Shown one piece after another: positions 18,478-28,586 of a DNA stretch of 64,000 nt; positions within the stretch are counted from its first letter, which is position 1; the number at the start of each line of letters is the position of its first letter. A program made the position numbers and the translations under genes. The notes under the pieces are model-generated. The model saw nothing but the letters and a program-made list of their open reading frames with translations. It was not told the DNA's origin and made no database searches. Source of the stretch: Blastococcus sp. KM273128 (GTDB lineage: Bacteria; Actinomycetota; Actinomycetes; Mycobacteriales; Geodermatophilaceae). Location: the NCBI RefSeq assembly GCF_021698975.1, contig NZ_SSXA01000001.1, forward strand, positions 92,681-156,680, written 5' to 3'.

Positions 18478-19191
18478 ATGGGATCCGTGACGTCCGTGTG
18501 GTCCTCGCCCGAGCGGCCGGCCTTCCCGCACCAGGCGCTCGCCGTGGTGCTGCAGGTCCGGGGCGCGCGCCTGCACGTGATGCTCTGGCGGCGCGCCAAG
18601 GAGCCGTTCGCCGGCGCCTGGGCGCTGCCGGGCGGGCCGCTGCTGCCCGACGAGACCCTCGGCGCCTCGATCGGCCGGCAGCTCGCCGCCAAGGTGGAGG
18701 TGGCCCAGCTCGCGCACCTGGAGCAGCTGGAGACCCGCAGCGACCCGCACCGCGATCCGCGCAGCCGCACCGTGGCCACCGCCTACCTGGGGCTGCTCCC
18801 CGGCAACCTCGACCCGGTGCTGCCCGCGGACACCGCCTGGCACCCGGTCGATGCGCTGCCGGAGACGGCGTTCGACCACGGCTCGATCGTCGGGTCGGGG
18901 CTGGAGCGGCTGCGGGCGAAGCTGTCCTACACCAACGTCGCCTTCGCGCTGGCCCCGCCGACGTTCTCCATCGCCGAGCTGCGCGAGGTCTACGTCGCGG
19001 CGCTCGGCTACGAGGTCACCGCCACCAACCTGCAGCGGGTGCTGCTGCGGCGCGGCGTGCTGGAGCCGACGGGCGAGACGGCGGCGTCCGGCCGCGCCGG
19101 CGGGCGGCCCGCCGCGCTCTACCGCTTCGCGACGGCGAGCCTCGAGGTCACCGACCCGTTCGCCGTGCTCAAGCCCCCGGCGGCGCGCTGA
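18478..19191 (+). CDS. nrtR: NrtR-type Nudix-related transcriptional regulator
   Basis: 237 residues. The N-terminal half is a Nudix-fold domain (VVLQVRGARLHVMLWRRAKEPFAGAWALPGGPL) whose catalytic Nudix box is degenerate, as in NrtR regulators that sense ADP-ribose rather than cleave it. The C-terminal half has the winged helix-turn-helix of the family (FSIAELREVYVAALGYEVTATNLQRVLLRRGVL). It is divergent from nadABC, the same arrangement as the NrtR/nadABC locus of mycobacteria, so it very likely represses NAD synthesis. ATG at 18478 is chosen; GTG at 18487 is possible. Confidence 0.9.
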   Translation: MGSVTSVWSSPERPAFPHQALAVVLQVRGARLHVMLWRRAKEPFAGAWALPGGPLLPDETLGASIGRQLAAKVEVAQLAHLEQLETRSDPHRDPRSRTVATAYLGLLPGNLDPVLPADTAWHPVDALPETAFDHGSIVGSGLERLRAKLSYTNVAFALAPPTFSIAELREVYVAALGYEVTATNLQRVLLRRGVLEPTGETAASGRAGGRPAALYRFATASLEVTDPFAVLKPPAAR

Positions 19192-19269
19192 GCCGCCGGG
19201 TCAGGCGGGGTCGCTGACGCCGACGGCGCGGCCAGCCGGCCGGGACGGGCCCGCTCCGGGCCGCGGTGG

Positions 19270-19791
19270 TCATTCGCCGGTGGCCCCGTCCAGCGCCTCG
19301 CGGAGCAGGTCGGCGTGGCCGTTGTGCCGGGCGTACTCCTCGACCAGGTGGAGCAGGATCCAGCGCAGCGAGAAGGTGTCGTCCCGGCCCCACGGCCGGT
19401 CCTCGGTGTCCAGCGGCAGCCGCCGGGCCACCTCGCCCACCGCGTCGGCCACCGCCCGCCAGGTCGCCCAGGCCTGCTCCACGTCGTCCGCGGTGACTGT
19501 CCCCGGGTCGACGCGGAACTGCTCGTCGCGGTCGCGGACGACGTCGGGCCACAGGTCGACGGGCAGCCCGCCGAAGCCGACCAGCCAGCCGGTCTCCACC
19601 GCCGCGAGGTGGCGCACCACGCCCAGCAGCGTGAGCTCGGAGGTCGGGATCGCCCGGGTGGCCAGCTGCCGGGCCGTCAGCTCCGCGCACTTCCACTCCA
19701 GCGTCTGCCGGTGGTACTCGAGGAACGCGGTCAGCAGCGTCGCCTCGTCCCCGGTCAGCGGGGGCTCGGTGCGGTGGTCGGCAGGGGTCAT
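19270..19791 (-). CDS. DinB-superfamily protein (DUF664)
   Basis: 173 residues from ATG at 19791. The four-helix DinB fold is suggested by LLTAFLEYHRQTLEWKCAEL, SELTLLGVVRHLAAVETGWL and LRWILLHLVEEYARHNGHADLLRE. The histidines in RHLAAVE and in ARHNGHAD are the usual metal ligands. Members include thiol-dependent transferases using mycothiol or bacillithiol. No specific substrate is indicated. It stands alone and converges with nrtR. Confidence 0.85.
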   Translation of the reverse strand: MTPADHRTEPPLTGDEATLLTAFLEYHRQTLEWKCAELTARQLATRAIPTSELTLLGVVRHLAAVETGWLVGFGGLPVDLWPDVVRDRDEQFRVDPGTVTADDVEQAWATWRAVADAVGEVARRLPLDTEDRPWGRDDTFSLRWILLHLVEEYARHNGHADLLREALDGATGE

Positions 19792-19897
19792 CGGGACTGC
19801 TCCCACGGGTCGGGGCGCGCCGGTCGGCGCCGTCGGCGCGCATCCTGCGGCACGGATCCGACATCCGGGGTGGCGACCGCCGCCCCGGTGCGTGCGG

Positions 19898-20116
19898 TCA
19901 CCGTCCGGCCGCGCCGGCCTGCCGCTGCTTCCGGAGGAGCCAGGCGCCCATGCCGAGGTTCACGGCGGCCAGGAGGGCGAACAGCACCCTGAGGGCGGTC
20001 TCGCCCGACAGGCCCCACCCGCCGGCCGCGAGGACCGCCCACATCGCCCCGAGGACGAGGTACAGCGTCGGTCTGGGGCTTCTGGCGGGGCGGCTCACGC
20101 GCCCTTCGTAGGTCAC
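19898..20116 (-). CDS. Small two-span membrane protein
   Basis: 72 residues from GTG at 20116 (preceded by CGGGGAC; a TTG at 20134 would add six residues). Two hydrophobic segments (YLVLGAMWAVLAAGGWGLSG and LRVLFALLAAVNLGMGAWLL) are joined by a short loop, with a basic C-terminus (RKQRQAGAAGR). Coding composition fits its neighbours. No family is recognised and function is unknown. Confidence 0.55.
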   Translation of the reverse strand: MTYEGRVSRPARSPRPTLYLVLGAMWAVLAAGGWGLSGETALRVLFALLAAVNLGMGAWLLRKQRQAGAAGR

Positions 20117-20162
20117 GTCCCCGGCCGAGGGCAAACGCGCGCTGGACCGGCGGGCTCGCGGG

Positions 20163-20450
20163 TCACGCGGGCAGGGGCCCCAGGCCGAACGGGTGGATGT
20201 GGCTGCGGGGGTGGCCGGTGCACCCGCAGACGGCGGCCTCGCCCTGGTGGTCGCGGTAGTCGCAGCAGGGCACCAGCTCGGCGGCCGGGGCCGACGCCAC
20301 CGGCGTGCGATCGGACAGGCGGACGAGCACGTAGCCGACGACGACCACGGCGCCCAGGACGGTGAGGGCGACGATCAGCGTCTTGACGATCTCGACGGCG
20401 ACGGCGACGACGACCAGCACCGCGAGCAGCCTCCACATGGACGTGATCAT
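20163..20450 (-). CDS. Small membrane protein with a Cys/His-rich tail
   Basis: 95 residues, ATG at 20450 or ATG at 20438 (MWRLL). One or two membrane segments occupy about residues 7-45. The C-terminal tail has CCDYRDHQGEAAVCGCTGHP and further histidines, a cluster of four cysteines and four histidines that could bind a metal ion or a cluster. It lies downstream of tRNA-Arg on the same strand. No family is recognised. Composition and an uninterrupted frame support a real gene. Confidence 0.55.
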   Translation of the reverse strand: MITSMWRLLAVLVVVAVAVEIVKTLIVALTVLGAVVVVGYVLVRLSDRTPVASAPAAELVPCCDYRDHQGEAAVCGCTGHPRSHIHPFGLGPLPA

Positions 20451-20576
20451 CGCCCGGCACGGACGCGGGACGGCCAGGGCATCGCCCGGCCGGGGGACAC
20501 CGGCGCCGGGCCCACCGGCCCGTCCAGGGCCCGACCGGACGGTGCGCCACGACGGTGGGCGGCGCAGCCGAGGAGG

Positions 20577-20649
20577 CGCGCCCGGCAGGGATCGAACCTG
20601 CGACCAAGTGCTTAGAAGGCACCTGCTCTATCCGCTGAGCTACGGGCGC
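20577..20649 (-). tRNA. tRNA-Arg (anticodon TCT)
   Basis: 73 nt on the minus strand. The acceptor stem GCGCCCG pairs with CGGGCGC and the discriminator base is G. The D-arm is GCTCAGCGGATAGAGC, the anticodon loop CTTCTAA carries TCT, and the T-arm is GCAGGTTCGATCCCTGC. No 3' CCA is encoded. It reads rare AGA codons. No integrase or duplicated tRNA end is visible nearby. Confidence 0.97.
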
Positions 20650-20837
20650 TCGGGGGCGATCATCGCACCGCCCGGTGAGGTGGCGGCGCCGGCCGGTCCG
20701 CCGCGTCGTCCACAGGGGGGAGGCTCGTCCACAGTTCCCGCGACGGCCTCCCGGCCGCCGGGCGGCGCGGCGAGGGTCGACGGCACACCGGCACCCTGCC
20801 GGTCGCGCCCTCTGGCGCAGCACCCCCGAGGAGCACC

Positions 20838-21356
20838 GTGAACGACACCTACATCACCGTCGTCGGCAACGTCGCCGACGACCCGCGCCGCAAGGTCACG
20901 GAGAAGGGCGCGGTGACCAACTTCCGCATGGCCTCCACCGCCCGCCGCTACGACTCCGGCAGCGGGCAGTACGTCGACTCCGGCACCTTCTGGATCGACG
21001 TGGAGTGCTGGAACGGCCTCAGCAGCAACGTCGCCGGGTCGGTCAGCAAGGGCGACCCGGTGATCGTCCAGGGCACGCTGACCACGCACGAGTGGGAGTC
21101 GGACAACGGGCCGCGCCGCAAGCCGCAGCTCCGGGCCTCCGCCGTCGGCCCGAACCTCACGAAGGGCATGGCGGTGTTCAAGCGGGACCGGTCCGGTCGC
21201 GCGCCCGACCCCGCGGCCGGCCAGGAGCTCGCCGCGGTGCCGGACGCCCGCCCCGGCGCCGAGGTGACCGACCCCGGGTGGGACTACCACGGGGATGGTG
21301 CGACGTTGTCCCCCGTGGACGGCCCCGATCTGCCGCAGGAGCCCGCGCACGCCTAG
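20838..21356 (+). CDS. Single-stranded DNA-binding protein paralogue
   Basis: 172 residues from GTG at 20838 with a GAGGAG site at 20828-20833. The OB-fold pattern is visible: YITVVGNVADDPRRK, then TNFRMASTARRY, FWIDVECWNGLSSNVAGSVSKGDPVIVQGTL. The C-terminus lacks the acidic DDDIPF tip of the main replicative SSB, so this is the secondary form. Its place just before ettA matches the M. tuberculosis Rv2478c-Rv2477c pair. The main ssb is not in the window. Confidence 0.9.
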   Translation: MNDTYITVVGNVADDPRRKVTEKGAVTNFRMASTARRYDSGSGQYVDSGTFWIDVECWNGLSSNVAGSVSKGDPVIVQGTLTTHEWESDNGPRRKPQLRASAVGPNLTKGMAVFKRDRSGRAPDPAAGQELAAVPDARPGAEVTDPGWDYHGDGATLSPVDGPDLPQEPAHA

Positions 21357-21456
21357 TTGCCCGGGCTGGGAGGATCGGAGGCGAGAACGTACGGGGTGGG
21401 GTCGCGACCCGCGGCCCCGCCCCCGCTCGCGAGACGACGGAAGGCTCGAAAAGCCA

Positions 21457-23127
<1,671 letters not shown>

Positions 23128-23130
23128 AAC

Positions 23131-23196
23131 GAAGGACCCCCTCGCCCCCCAGCACTCGCGAGCTCGTGCCGGGGCCCTGCGAGGGGGCCGTTCCAG
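23131..23196 (+). repeat. Dispersed covarying hairpin repeat, copy 2 (ettA terminator)
   Basis: The stem is CCCCCTCGC (23137-23145) with GCGAGGGGG (23179-23187). The loop contains CACTCGCGAGCTCGTG and the tail is GGCCGTTCCAG. It begins four bases after the ettA stop. Loop and tail match the copies at 11443, 33261 and 47073, while the stem differs but stays complementary. Likely an intrinsic terminator. Confidence 0.7.
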
Positions 23197-23279
23197 GCGC
23201 TCGCCAGGGGCCGGTTCCAGTACCTCACCGACGGCCGGTTCGGAGCGTCTGCTCCGGGCCGGCCGTCGGCGTCCGGCGC

Positions 23280-23711
23280 TCAGCTCCCGGCGAAGCGGGT
23301 GACGAAGCGGGCCTGGCCGCGGGTCTCGATCGCGTGCGGCCGGTAGTGGCTGCGCACGTAGGCCACGGCCCGCGCGGGCGGCAGGCCGTCGAGGACCGCC
23401 AGGCAGGCCAGCGCCGTCCCGGTGCGCCCCAACCCGCCGGCGCACGCCACCTCCACCCGCTCGGCCCCCGCCCGCTCCAGCACCTCGCGCAGGGCGTCGC
23501 GCAGATCGGTGGGGCTGGAGGGCAGCCGGAAGTCCGGCCAGCGCACCCACCGCGTCTCCCACGGCACCGGGCAGGGCGCCCGGCCGAGCAGGTACACGCC
23601 GAACTGGGGGTCCGGGCCGTCGGGCACCGGCCGGCGCAGCCCACGCCCGCGCACCCGGCGCCCCGACGGCAGCTCCAGCACACCCGGTTCGGTCACGGCC
23701 CAGGGCTCCAC
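23280..23711 (-). CDS. Protein tyrosine/dual-specificity phosphatase-like protein
   Basis: 143 residues from GTG at 23711. It contains VEVACAGGLGRTGTALACLA, the CX5R(T) phosphate-binding loop of cysteine phosphatases (C-A-G-G-L-G-R-T), and an upstream Asp-rich stretch (SSPTDLRDAL). The fold would form a phosphocysteine intermediate. The short length and the PPARAVAYVRSHY helix after the loop agree with small DSP-like phosphatases. It has no neighbours on the same strand; the ettA terminator separates it from ettA. Confidence 0.82.
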   Translation of the reverse strand: MEPWAVTEPGVLELPSGRRVRGRGLRRPVPDGPDPQFGVYLLGRAPCPVPWETRWVRWPDFRLPSSPTDLRDALREVLERAGAERVEVACAGGLGRTGTALACLAVLDGLPPARAVAYVRSHYRPHAIETRGQARFVTRFAGS

Positions 23712-23792
23712 ACCGGCACCGTAGGCCGTCCGCCCGCCCTCGGGAACGGGTACCGCACCGGTGCGCTCCGGGCATGCGGCAGGGTGGGCGCC

Positions 23793-24221
23793 GTGAGGCA
23801 CACCGTGCACGTCCCCATGCGCTGGTCGGACATGGACGCCTACCAGCACATCAACAACGTCGCCTTCCTCGGCTACTTCGAGATGGCCCGCGTCAACCTG
23901 TTCTTCGAGCAGCCCACCCACGACGAGCGGACCGGCCTGCGGCGCGGGCTCGTCGTCGCCTCCCACGAGATCGCCTACAAGCGGTCGGTCGTCTACGACC
24001 GGGACCCCCTGGAGGTGCAGGTGTGGGCCTCCGGCGTCCGGGCGGCCGCCTTCACCTGCCACTACGAGCTGTTCGACCACGGGCAGCTCGCCGTCACCGG
24101 CAGCACCCTGCTCGTGCCGTTCGACTTCGCCCTGAACCGGCCGCGCCGGCTCACCGCGGACGAGAAGGAGTTCCTCGCCCGCTGGGCCGACGAGCCGGCC
24201 GAGGGTCCCGGCGGGCGGTAG
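23793..24221 (+). CDS. Hotdog-fold acyl-CoA thioesterase
   Basis: 142 residues from GTG at 23793. The segment RWSDMDAYQHINNVAFLGYFEMAR is the 4-hydroxybenzoyl-CoA thioesterase-type motif (D-x-N/Q-x-H-x-N-N) that starts the long hotdog helix. It is followed by EIAYKRSVVYDRDPLEVQVW. Such proteins hydrolyse acyl-CoA esters as dimers or tetramers. The position downstream of ettA matches M. tuberculosis Rv2475c. A strong hairpin overlaps its last base. Confidence 0.9.
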   Translation: MRHTVHVPMRWSDMDAYQHINNVAFLGYFEMARVNLFFEQPTHDERTGLRRGLVVASHEIAYKRSVVYDRDPLEVQVWASGVRAAAFTCHYELFDHGQLAVTGSTLLVPFDFALNRPRRLTADEKEFLARWADEPAEGPGGR

Positions 24222-24251
24222 CGCTCTGCCCACCGGGACGGGGCAGAGCGC
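24221..24251 (+). terminator. Hairpin terminator
   Basis: GCGCTCTGCCC (24221-24231) pairs perfectly with GGGCAGAGCGC (24241-24251) around a nine-base loop. It sits at the end of the thioesterase gene and also faces the end of the MOSC gene on the other strand, so it can serve both. The stem is nearly identical to the hairpin at 4994-5026. Confidence 0.7.
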
Positions 24252-24277
24252 GAGCGTAGCCGGACCGGGTGATTGGG

Positions 24278-24814
24278 TCAGCCGGCGACGTGGCGCGGGA
24301 CCGGCCGGTCGGCTCCGGTCGGCGCGCCCCGCCGAGCCGCCTCCTCCTCGGTCACCGGCCGGACGACGGCGCCCTCGGCGATCACCGCGCCGCCGAAGAC
24401 CGCGGCGTTGATGCCGCCGCGGTGCACCATCGCCTTGACCAGCTTCAGCCCGGTCAGCCGCTCCAGGTGCGTGCAGGGTGGGCAGCGCTTCATCCCGAAC
24501 AGCAGCGCGTCGCCCACCGCGAACCAGCGGCCCACCAGCGAGGGCAGGTCGACGCCGGTGGTGACCAGGTTGCGCCGGGTGTCCGCGGTCGAGAAGCTGC
24601 CACCCGCCTCGGCGGCGACCGCGGCGACGTCGTCCCGGTCGATCAGGGTCAGCTGCTTCTCCAGGTCCGGGTACCGCGCCCACGTCCCGCCGCCGAGCGC
24701 GTAGCGGTCGCCCTCGAGCCCCACCCCCGGGAGCAGGCGTGCCGACGGCAACCGGCGCAGCGGGGCCGCCGCCTCGTGCGTCGACCAGATCTCCAGCAGC
24801 GAACCAGCATCCAT
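24278..24814 (-). CDS. MOSC-domain protein
   Basis: 178 residues from ATG at 24814. The sequence (LEGDRYALGGGTW, LTLIDRDDVAAV, NLVTTGVDLPSLVGRWFAVGDALL, RCPPCTHLERLTG) has the beta-barrel and conserved cysteine layout of MOSC proteins, which handle sulphur destined for or bound to molybdenum cofactor. It lies just after the biotin importer operon, 15 bases from bioN, so it could be co-transcribed, although no biochemical link is evident. Confidence 0.88.
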   Translation of the reverse strand: MDAGSLLEIWSTHEAAAPLRRLPSARLLPGVGLEGDRYALGGGTWARYPDLEKQLTLIDRDDVAAVAAEAGGSFSTADTRRNLVTTGVDLPSLVGRWFAVGDALLFGMKRCPPCTHLERLTGLKLVKAMVHRGGINAAVFGGAVIAEGAVVRPVTEEEAARRGAPTGADRPVPRHVAG

Positions 24815-24829
24815 CGCGGACCTCCGGGC

Positions 24830-25483
24830 TCAGGCGCCGGCGGGGGAGCGGTGCCCCCGGGCGGGCGGGACGTCGTCGGCACCGCGGGCGTCGAGCGCCT
24901 CGCTGACCGTGTGCGCCATCTGCAGCAGCTGCACGAGCAGCGGGGTCACCGTCGTCCGGATGCCGCGGATCCCGCGGGCCGAACCCCCGCGCGCGGCCTG
25001 CGCCTCCCGGATGCGCTCGGCCCGCTCGGCCAGCACCGGGATGAACCGCAGCGCCATCGAGACCACCAGCCCGATCCGCGCCGGCCGGACGCCCAGCACG
25101 CGCAGCGGCGCGCACAGCCGCTCGATGACGGCGACCATCTCCGTCACCCGCGTCGTCGCCGTGACGACGGCGGCGGCCAGCACGAGCGCGAGCAGGCGCA
25201 GCACCGTCAGCGCCGCCGTCGGCACGTCGGTGAACAGCGCGTGGAACACGAAGAGGCCCGCCAGCCACCACCGGACCGTCCGCGCCTGCCGGGCCAGCGT
25301 CGCCACGGGCACCCGCGCGGCGAGCAGGCCCACGGTCAGCACCCCGACCAGCGCACCGCCGGCCACGGGGACGGTGGGCACGGCGAAGAGCAGCACCGCC
25401 AGCGCCGCGAGGGCCAGCAGCTTGCCGCCGGCCGGGACGCGGTGCACCGGGCTGCGCCGCGGCACGTAGAGCGCGAGGGTCAT
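24830..25483 (-). CDS. bioN: Energy-coupling factor transmembrane protein (BioN)
   Basis: 217 residues with about five membrane segments. Towards the C-terminus lie two ARG-containing cytoplasmic helices (AERAERIREAQAARGG and VSEALDARGADD), the coupling motifs of EcfT proteins that contact the ATPase. The start ATG at 25483 overlaps the BioM stop (ATGA). Together with BioM and BioY it forms an ECF importer for biotin. The specificity comes from the adjacent bioY. Confidence 0.92.
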   Translation of the reverse strand: MTLALYVPRRSPVHRVPAGGKLLALAALAVLLFAVPTVPVAGGALVGVLTVGLLAARVPVATLARQARTVRWWLAGLFVFHALFTDVPTAALTVLRLLALVLAAAVVTATTRVTEMVAVIERLCAPLRVLGVRPARIGLVVSMALRFIPVLAERAERIREAQAARGGSARGIRGIRTTVTPLLVQLLQMAHTVSEALDARGADDVPPARGHRSPAGA

Positions 25484-26214
25484 CGCCGCTCCATCAGCGC
25501 GCGGTAGGCGGCGATCGCCGGTCGGGGGGCGGCGTCCTCGACGACCCGGCCGCCGTCGACGACGAGCACGCGGTCGAAACCGTCGAGCAGGTCGAGCTGG
25601 TGGGTGACCACGACGACCTGCTGCTCGAGCCCGTCGATGACCCGGGCGACCCGCCGTGCGTTGACCAGGTCGAGCAGCGTCGTCGGCTCGTCGAACACGA
25701 CGCGGGCGGGCCGCATGACCAGGACCCCGGCGATCGCCAGCAGCTGCTTCTGGCCGCCGGAGAGCAGGTGCGCGGGGTGGTCGGCGTGCCCGGCGAGCCC
25801 GTAGCGCGCCAGCACCTCGGCCACCCGCTCGGCCCGCTCGGCCGCCGGCACCCCCTGGTTCTCCAGCCCGTAGGCGGCGTCCTCGGCGACGGTCGGGTGC
25901 ACGATCTGCGCATCGGGGTCCTGGAACACGAAGCCCACGCGGCGGCGCACCTCGCGCACGGCGGTCCGGGTGTCCAGGCCGTCGACCAGCACCTGCCCGG
26001 CCGTGGGGACCACGAGCCCGTTCAGCAGCCGGGCGAGCGTGCTCTTCCCCGAGCCGTTCGCCCCCACGACGCCGATGCGTGCCTCGGTCAGGTGCAGGTC
26101 GACGTCGGCCAGCACGGGCCGGTCACCGTAGCGGTGCGAGACCCCGCGCAGCTCGAAGCCGCGGGTGGGATCGGCGACGGCCTCGGGCCGGGGCTCCGGC
26201 CGGCGGAACCTCAC
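25480..26214 (-). CDS. bioM: Energy-coupling factor ATP-binding protein (BioM)
   Basis: 244 residues from GTG at 26214, overlapping the bioY stop (GTGA). Walker A is GANGSGKST, the Q-loop is FVFQDPDAQIV, the signature is LSGGQKQLLAIAG and Walker B is ARVVFDEPTTLLD, followed by the H-loop (VVTHQ). The first position of the LSGGQ region and the short length fit ECF-type ATPases. It energises biotin uptake with BioN and BioY. Confidence 0.93.
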   Translation of the reverse strand: MRFRRPEPRPEAVADPTRGFELRGVSHRYGDRPVLADVDLHLTEARIGVVGANGSGKSTLARLLNGLVVPTAGQVLVDGLDTRTAVREVRRRVGFVFQDPDAQIVHPTVAEDAAYGLENQGVPAAERAERVAEVLARYGLAGHADHPAHLLSGGQKQLLAIAGVLVMRPARVVFDEPTTLLDLVNARRVARVIDGLEQQVVVVTHQLDLLDGFDRVLVVDGGRVVEDAAPRPAIAAYRALMERR

Positions 26215-26774
26215 CGGGCGGCGACCTCCCGCTGCGGTCGCTCGATGACCGGGTAGCTGCGGCGCACCTGGGCGGCGATCGCCGCGGCGATGAAGGCCTT
26301 GGCGGCGTCGCCCGGCAGGAACGGCAGGGCGCCGGAGACGATCGCCTCGCCCAGCGACAGGCCGGCGACGGCGGCGAGCACGGGGACACCGATCAGGTAG
26401 ACGACGACCATCCCGCCGATGATGTTGAAGAGCGTCCCCCAGGCGACGTTGTACCGGGCCCAGAACCGCTCGGTCAGCCAGCCGGTGACGAACGCGGCCA
26501 GCGGCCAGCTGAACAGGTAGCCGGCGGTCGGGCCGGCGAACACGGCGAGGCCGCCCGTGCCGCTGGCCAGCAGCGGCAGGCCGATGGCGACCAGGACCAG
26601 GAACAGCAGCACGGCCAGGAAGCCGCGCCGGGCGCCCAGGACGCTGCCGGCCAGCATCACGCCGAGGGTCTGGGCGGTGATCGGCACCGGGCCGATGTTC
26701 ACCGCCGGCAAGGTGCCGAGGACGGCGATGACCGCCGCGAAGAGGGCGACGTAGGCGAGGTCCCGGGTCTTCAT
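26211..26774 (-). CDS. bioY: BioY, substrate-binding membrane protein for biotin
   Basis: 187 residues, six predicted membrane segments. It shows the BioY hallmarks: the N-terminal helix with NIGPVPITAQTLGVMLAGSVLGARRG, the GLAVFAGPTAGYLFSWPLAAF segment and the PFLPGDAAKAFIAAAIA segment near the end. It binds biotin and pairs with BioM and BioN. ATG at 26774 has an AGGAG site five bases upstream. It is first in a bioY-bioM-bioN operon. No BioQ-like palindrome was found in the short upstream gap. Confidence 0.95.
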   Translation of the reverse strand: MKTRDLAYVALFAAVIAVLGTLPAVNIGPVPITAQTLGVMLAGSVLGARRGFLAVLLFLVLVAIGLPLLASGTGGLAVFAGPTAGYLFSWPLAAFVTGWLTERFWARYNVAWGTLFNIIGGMVVVYLIGVPVLAAVAGLSLGEAIVSGALPFLPGDAAKAFIAAAIAAQVRRSYPVIERPQREVAAR

Positions 26775-26833
26775 GTCAGCTCCTGCGGTGCACCGGTGGT
26801 CAGGCGCCGCCGGCCCGGCGTCACCTGCGGCAA

Positions 26834-26865
26834 GGTACCCGAGCGCCGAGGGGCGCCCGGGTACC
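26834..26865 (-). terminator. Hairpin terminator between alpha-glucosidase and bioY
   Basis: GGTACCCG-A-GCGCC (26834-26847) pairs with GGCGC-C-CGGGTACC (26852-26865), 13 pairs and one mismatch around a four-base loop. It lies 11 bases after the stop of the alpha-glucosidase gene on the minus strand and ahead of bioY, insulating the biotin operon. Confidence 0.75.
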
Positions 26866-26876
26866 GGCCGAGGAGA

Positions 26877-28463
26877 TCAGGCCTGCAGCCACACCGCCGC
26901 GTCGTCGGGCAGCTTCCCGTCGTCGACCGGTGCGCTGCTCAGCAGGACGCGGCCCTCGGGCAGCGGCACCGGCGCCCCCGACAGGTTGACGAAGCAGGTC
27001 AGCCCGCCGGAACGGCGGAAGGCGACGCAACGGTCGGGTGACTGCAACCACTGCAGGTCCTCGCCCCGGAACAGCGGGGACGACGCCCGCAGCGCCAGCG
27101 CAGCTCGGTACAGCGACAGCATCGAACCGTCGTCGGCCGCCTGCGCCTCGGCGGTGAGCAGTTCCCACCCCTCCGGCATGGGCAGCCAGCTCTCCGCGCC
27201 CGACGAGAAGCCGTACGAGGGCTCGCTGCCCGACCACGGCACCGGGACGCGGCAGGCGTCGCGCCCGCGCTCGGTGCCGCCCGAGCGGAACCAGATCGGG
27301 TCCTGCAGCACCGCGTCGGGCAGGTCGACGTCGGGCATGCCGAGCTCGTCGCCGTTGTACACGTACGCCGCACCGGGCAGCGCCAGCTGCAGCAGCGCGG
27401 CCGCGCGGGCGCGCCGGGTTCCGAGCTCGCCGTCGCCGTAGCGCGTGACGTGGCGGGGCCGGTCGTGGTTGGACAGCACCCAGCAGGCCGGCGCCGGGGT
27501 CCCGTCCACCGCGGCGAGGGAGTGGGTCACCGCGTCGCGCAGACCTTCGGCCGTCCAGTCGGCGGTGAGCAGCTTGAAGTTGAAGGCGAGCTGGAGCTCG
27601 TCCTCCCGGAGGTACTGGGCGAGCCGGTCGTCGTCGGAGACCCAGACCTCCCCGACCGCCATCGTGCCGGGGTACTGGTCCAGCACCGCCCGGATCCGGC
27701 GGTGCACCACGTGCACGCCGTCCTGGTCGAACCGGTGGTCACCGGGGCCGTGGTCGTCCAGCAGGCCGGTGTCGTCCATCGGCACCATGTCCGGCAGCCC
27801 GTCGGGCTTGGCCATGCCGTGCGCGACGTCGATGCGGAAGCCGTCCACCCCGCGGTCGAGCCAGAACCGCATCGTCTCCTCGAGGTCGGCGACGACCTCG
27901 GGGTTGCCGAAGTTCAGGTCCGGCTGCTCGGGGGCGAAGATGTGCAGGTACCACTGCCCGTCGGGCACCCGGGTCCACGCCGGGCCGCCGAACACCGACG
28001 GCCAGTTGTTCGGCGGCTCGCTGCCGTCGGGGCCGCGCCCGTCGCGGAACAGGTAGCGCGCCCGCTCCGGCGAGCCCGGCCCGGCGGCCAGCGCCGCCTG
28101 GAACCACTCGTGGTCGTGCGAGCTGTGGTTGGGGACCAGGTCCACGGTCACGCGGATGCCGAGCGCGTGCGCCTCGGCCAGCATCGCGTCGAACTGCGCG
28201 AGGTCGCCGAACACCGGCTCGACGTCCCGCGGGTCGGCGACGTCGTAGCCGTGGTCGGCCATGGGCGAGGGGTAGAACGGCGTGATCCACAGGGCGTCGA
28301 CGCCGAGGTCGCGCAGGTACGGCAGCCGCGACCGGATGCCGGCCAGGTCGCCGACGCCGTCGCCGTTCCCGTCGGCGAAGCTCCGGATGTAGACCTGGTA
28401 GAAGACCGCGTCGCGCCACCAGTCGGCGCCGGACGTGCGGAAGGGGGGCGGCTGGAGGCTCAC
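26877..28463 (-). CDS. aglA: Alpha-glucosidase, glycoside hydrolase family 13
   Basis: 528 residues from GTG at 28463. GH13 regions in order: DALWITPFYPSPMADHGYDV, VTVDLVPNHSS, GVDGFRIDVAHG (nucleophile Asp), AVGEVWVS (acid/base Glu) and LSNHDRPR (third Asp). The enzyme hydrolyses terminal alpha-1,4 or alpha-1,6 glucosidic bonds of oligosaccharides in the cytoplasm. It matches aglA of M. tuberculosis (Rv2471) in position, next to glbO. Sucrose or trehalose activity cannot be excluded from sequence alone. Confidence 0.92.
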   Translation of the reverse strand: MSLQPPPFRTSGADWWRDAVFYQVYIRSFADGNGDGVGDLAGIRSRLPYLRDLGVDALWITPFYPSPMADHGYDVADPRDVEPVFGDLAQFDAMLAEAHALGIRVTVDLVPNHSSHDHEWFQAALAAGPGSPERARYLFRDGRGPDGSEPPNNWPSVFGGPAWTRVPDGQWYLHIFAPEQPDLNFGNPEVVADLEETMRFWLDRGVDGFRIDVAHGMAKPDGLPDMVPMDDTGLLDDHGPGDHRFDQDGVHVVHRRIRAVLDQYPGTMAVGEVWVSDDDRLAQYLREDELQLAFNFKLLTADWTAEGLRDAVTHSLAAVDGTPAPACWVLSNHDRPRHVTRYGDGELGTRRARAAALLQLALPGAAYVYNGDELGMPDVDLPDAVLQDPIWFRSGGTERGRDACRVPVPWSGSEPSYGFSSGAESWLPMPEGWELLTAEAQAADDGSMLSLYRAALALRASSPLFRGEDLQWLQSPDRCVAFRRSGGLTCFVNLSGAPVPLPEGRVLLSSAPVDDGKLPDDAAVWLQA

Positions 28464-28586
28464 CGGGCTCCTCTGGATCGGTACGTGCGGGAGTGGGCGC
28501 GCCCGGACCCGGGACGGGGCGGCGCGGGGTGGGCCGGTTCGTGCGTCGTCGCTCCGAGGGCCGGCTCCGAGCGTACGGCGACGTCC

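Noticed and set aside
20577..20649. tRNA-Arg as an integration site
   Set aside because: No integrase gene, no duplicated tRNA 3' end and no change in composition nearby.
26775..26833. Biotin-responsive operator or riboswitch before bioY
   Set aside because: No palindrome of BioQ or BirA type and no structured leader were seen; only a ribosome-binding site and the upstream terminator.
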